The notes beneath the pieces are model-generated. The model was not told the DNA's origin and ran no database searches. It was given only the letters and a program-made list of their open reading frames with translations. A program made the translations under genes and the position numbers. DNA of 51,796 nucleotides, from assembly GCA_020026075.1 (NCBI GenBank), contig JAHHQZ010000010.1, positions 1-51,796 of the forward strand. Direction: 5' to 3'. Below, piece after piece: positions 50,845-51,796 of the stretch. The stretch comes from Actinobacillus sp. (GTDB lineage: Bacteria > Pseudomonadota > Gammaproteobacteria > Enterobacterales > Pasteurellaceae). Position 1 is the first letter of the stretch; the number at the start of each line of letters is the position of its first letter.

Positions 50845-51567
50845 ATGCAACTCCCAGCCCTACAACCTGCGACACTCATCAAACGCTACAAACGCTTTCT
50901 CGCCGATGTCAAATTGAATAACGGCGAAGAAATCACCCTACACTGCGCCAACACGGGCAAAATGACTGGCTGCGGCAGTGCTGGCAACACCATTTGGTAC
51001 TCCGACTCCAAAAGCACCACACGCAAATACCCTTGCTCGTGGGAACTGACCCAGCTCGCCAATAACATACTCACCTGCATTAACACGCACCGTTCAAACG
51101 GTCTTGTGGTTGAAGCCATTCAAGCGGATCTCGTGCCTGAATTGCGTGGTTACAACACCCTGCAAACGGAAGTCAAATACGGCGAAGAAAATAGCCGTAT
51201 CGATATTTTATTAAGCGATGGCGAACAGCCGAACTGCTACATTGAAGTAAAATCCATCACCCTAGTGGAGGGCAACGTAGGAATGTTCCCCGATGCCGTT
51301 ACCACACGTGGACAAAAGCATTTGCGTGAACTAATGGCGATGAAAGCGCAAGGCTACCGTGCCGTGATTTTCTTCTGCGGCTTACACGAAGGTTTTGACC
51401 GTTTCACCGTTGCCAAACACATCGACCCCGCCTACGCCAAACTCTTAACGGAGGCCATTCGTGCTGGCGTGGAAGTTTACGCCTACGCTTGCCGTTTTGA
51501 CTGGGAAAATGCCGTACCAGTGCGATTAAACATCACGCAATCTGTGCCTTGTTTTAATTTAGCATAA
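50845..51567 (+). CDS. sfsA: Sugar fermentation stimulation protein A
   Basis: A 240-aa DNA-binding/nuclease-like protein. It has an N-terminal OB-type region (IKRYKRFLADVKLNNGEEITLHCANTGKM) and a restriction-endonuclease-like domain with a YIEVKSITL motif near residue 135. It was named for enhanced maltose use in E. coli; the molecular role is unsettled. AAGGAATTTT precedes the ATG. It is the only gene between the aroA terminator and tRNA-Leu. Confidence 0.95.
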   Translation: MQLPALQPATLIKRYKRFLADVKLNNGEEITLHCANTGKMTGCGSAGNTIWYSDSKSTTRKYPCSWELTQLANNILTCINTHRSNGLVVEAIQADLVPELRGYNTLQTEVKYGEENSRIDILLSDGEQPNCYIEVKSITLVEGNVGMFPDAVTTRGQKHLRELMAMKAQGYRAVIFFCGLHEGFDRFTVAKHIDPAYAKLLTEAIRAGVEVYAYACRFDWENAVPVRLNITQSVPCFNLA

Positions 51568-51573
51568 CGCACC

Positions 51574-51626
51574 AACGGCACCGCTTGCATTCACACCAAA
51601 AAATGAATGCAAAACGTGCCGTTTTT
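51574..51626 (+). terminator. Two-part hairpin terminator of sfsA
   Basis: The outer stem is AACGGCAC/GTGCCGTT, the inner stem TTGCATTCA/TGAATGCAA, and TTT follows. Confidence 0.8.
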
Positions 51627-51687
51627 CTACGCCCAAACGAGCATTGACGTTTTTTAAAGCAAACAATTTGAAATCCATTTTTTTTAG

Positions 51688-51715
51688 TTGCAAAGGCAAA
51701 TAAACTCCGTATAAT
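51688..51715 (+). promoter_or_regulatory. Predicted promoter of tRNA-Leu
   Basis: TTGCAA, 16 bases, perfect TATAAT at 51710-51715, then a GC-rich CCGCCCCCG as at stable-RNA starts. Confidence 0.7.
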
Positions 51716-51741
51716 CCGCCCCCGTTGACACACAAAACCCT

Positions 51742-51796
51742 GCCTGGGTGGCGAAATTGGTAGACGCAGCGGATTCAAAATCCGCCGGTGAATAAC
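51742..51796 (+). tRNA. tRNA-Leu (anticodon CAA), truncated by the window edge
   Basis: It begins GCCTGGGTGGCGAAATTGG with the leucine-type D arm. The anticodon loop is TTCAAAA on stem GCGGA/TCCGC. The long variable arm starts (CGGTGAATAAC) and the window ends inside it. Confidence 0.92.

Overview
The window looks like chromosomal DNA of a Pasteurellaceae bacterium (Gammaproteobacteria). The evidence is gene content and order: pntAB, folE/moeAB, ackA-pta, gyrA, ptsH-ptsI-crr, prlC-yjjG, rsgA/yfbV/ycgL, argR, ratA-rnfH, dtd, aroA and sfsA. The protein sequences read closest to Haemophilus/Actinobacillus-type homologues. The genus cannot be named from the sequence alone.

Layout. 1-1745: a partial signal-peptide protein built of 14-residue coiled-coil repeats (minus strand), tRNA-Arg(CCT), and the decayed 3' end of a trimeric autotransporter adhesin. 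1746-7115: pntAB transhydrogenase, xthA, a DUF695/RraB-like protein and a TRIC-type membrane protein. 7214-15421: hemG (minus) facing away from a seven-gene heme operon hemA-C-D-B-L-E-N. 15503-22909: galE, moeAB, a lipoprotein amidohydrolase, folE, moaDE and an EamA exporter. 23055-33031: pta/ackA, gyrA, a small unknown lipoprotein, a SirB-like protein, a ClC transporter and dusA. 33225-42546: tpiA, yggT, corA, yjjG, prlC, crr-ptsI-ptsH and rsgA. 42637-51796: yfbV, ycgL, yfcH, argR, ratA-rnfH, roxA-rpoH-yihY-dtd-aroA, sfsA and a truncated tRNA-Leu(CAA).

Two things stand out. First, a ten-base word, AGGTCGGAAT, occurs 18 times exactly. With three close variants (AGGCCGGAAT, ACGCCGGAAT, AGGCTGGAAT) I count 31 copies by eye, about one per 1.7 kb. 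It occurs as inverted pairs forming hairpins between genes, and as single copies inside coding regions in either orientation. The core is followed by phased A/T tracts. This is how DNA uptake signal sequences are organised in Haemophilus and Neisseria, but the word is neither of the two known Pasteurellaceae 9-mers. It is a candidate new uptake-signal dialect.

Second, the heme operon. HemA, HemC, HemD, HemE and HemN read like Bacteroidota proteins, not gammaproteobacterial ones, and they sit in one tight operon next to a proteobacterial HemG. The simplest reading is that heme synthesis was acquired or replaced by horizontal transfer in a family where loss of heme synthesis is common. With HemG, the cluster runs from glutamyl-tRNA to protoporphyrin IX; ferrochelatase is not in the window.

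Functionally the rest is mostly core metabolism: acetate/acetyl-phosphate, sugar PTS, NADPH supply, molybdopterin and folate, shikimate, and ribosome/tRNA maintenance. Smaller points of interest are a long acidic N-terminal extension on RpoH encoded three bases after roxA, a MoeB without its zinc cysteines, and a predicted lipid-anchored amidohydrolase lying between moeA and folE.
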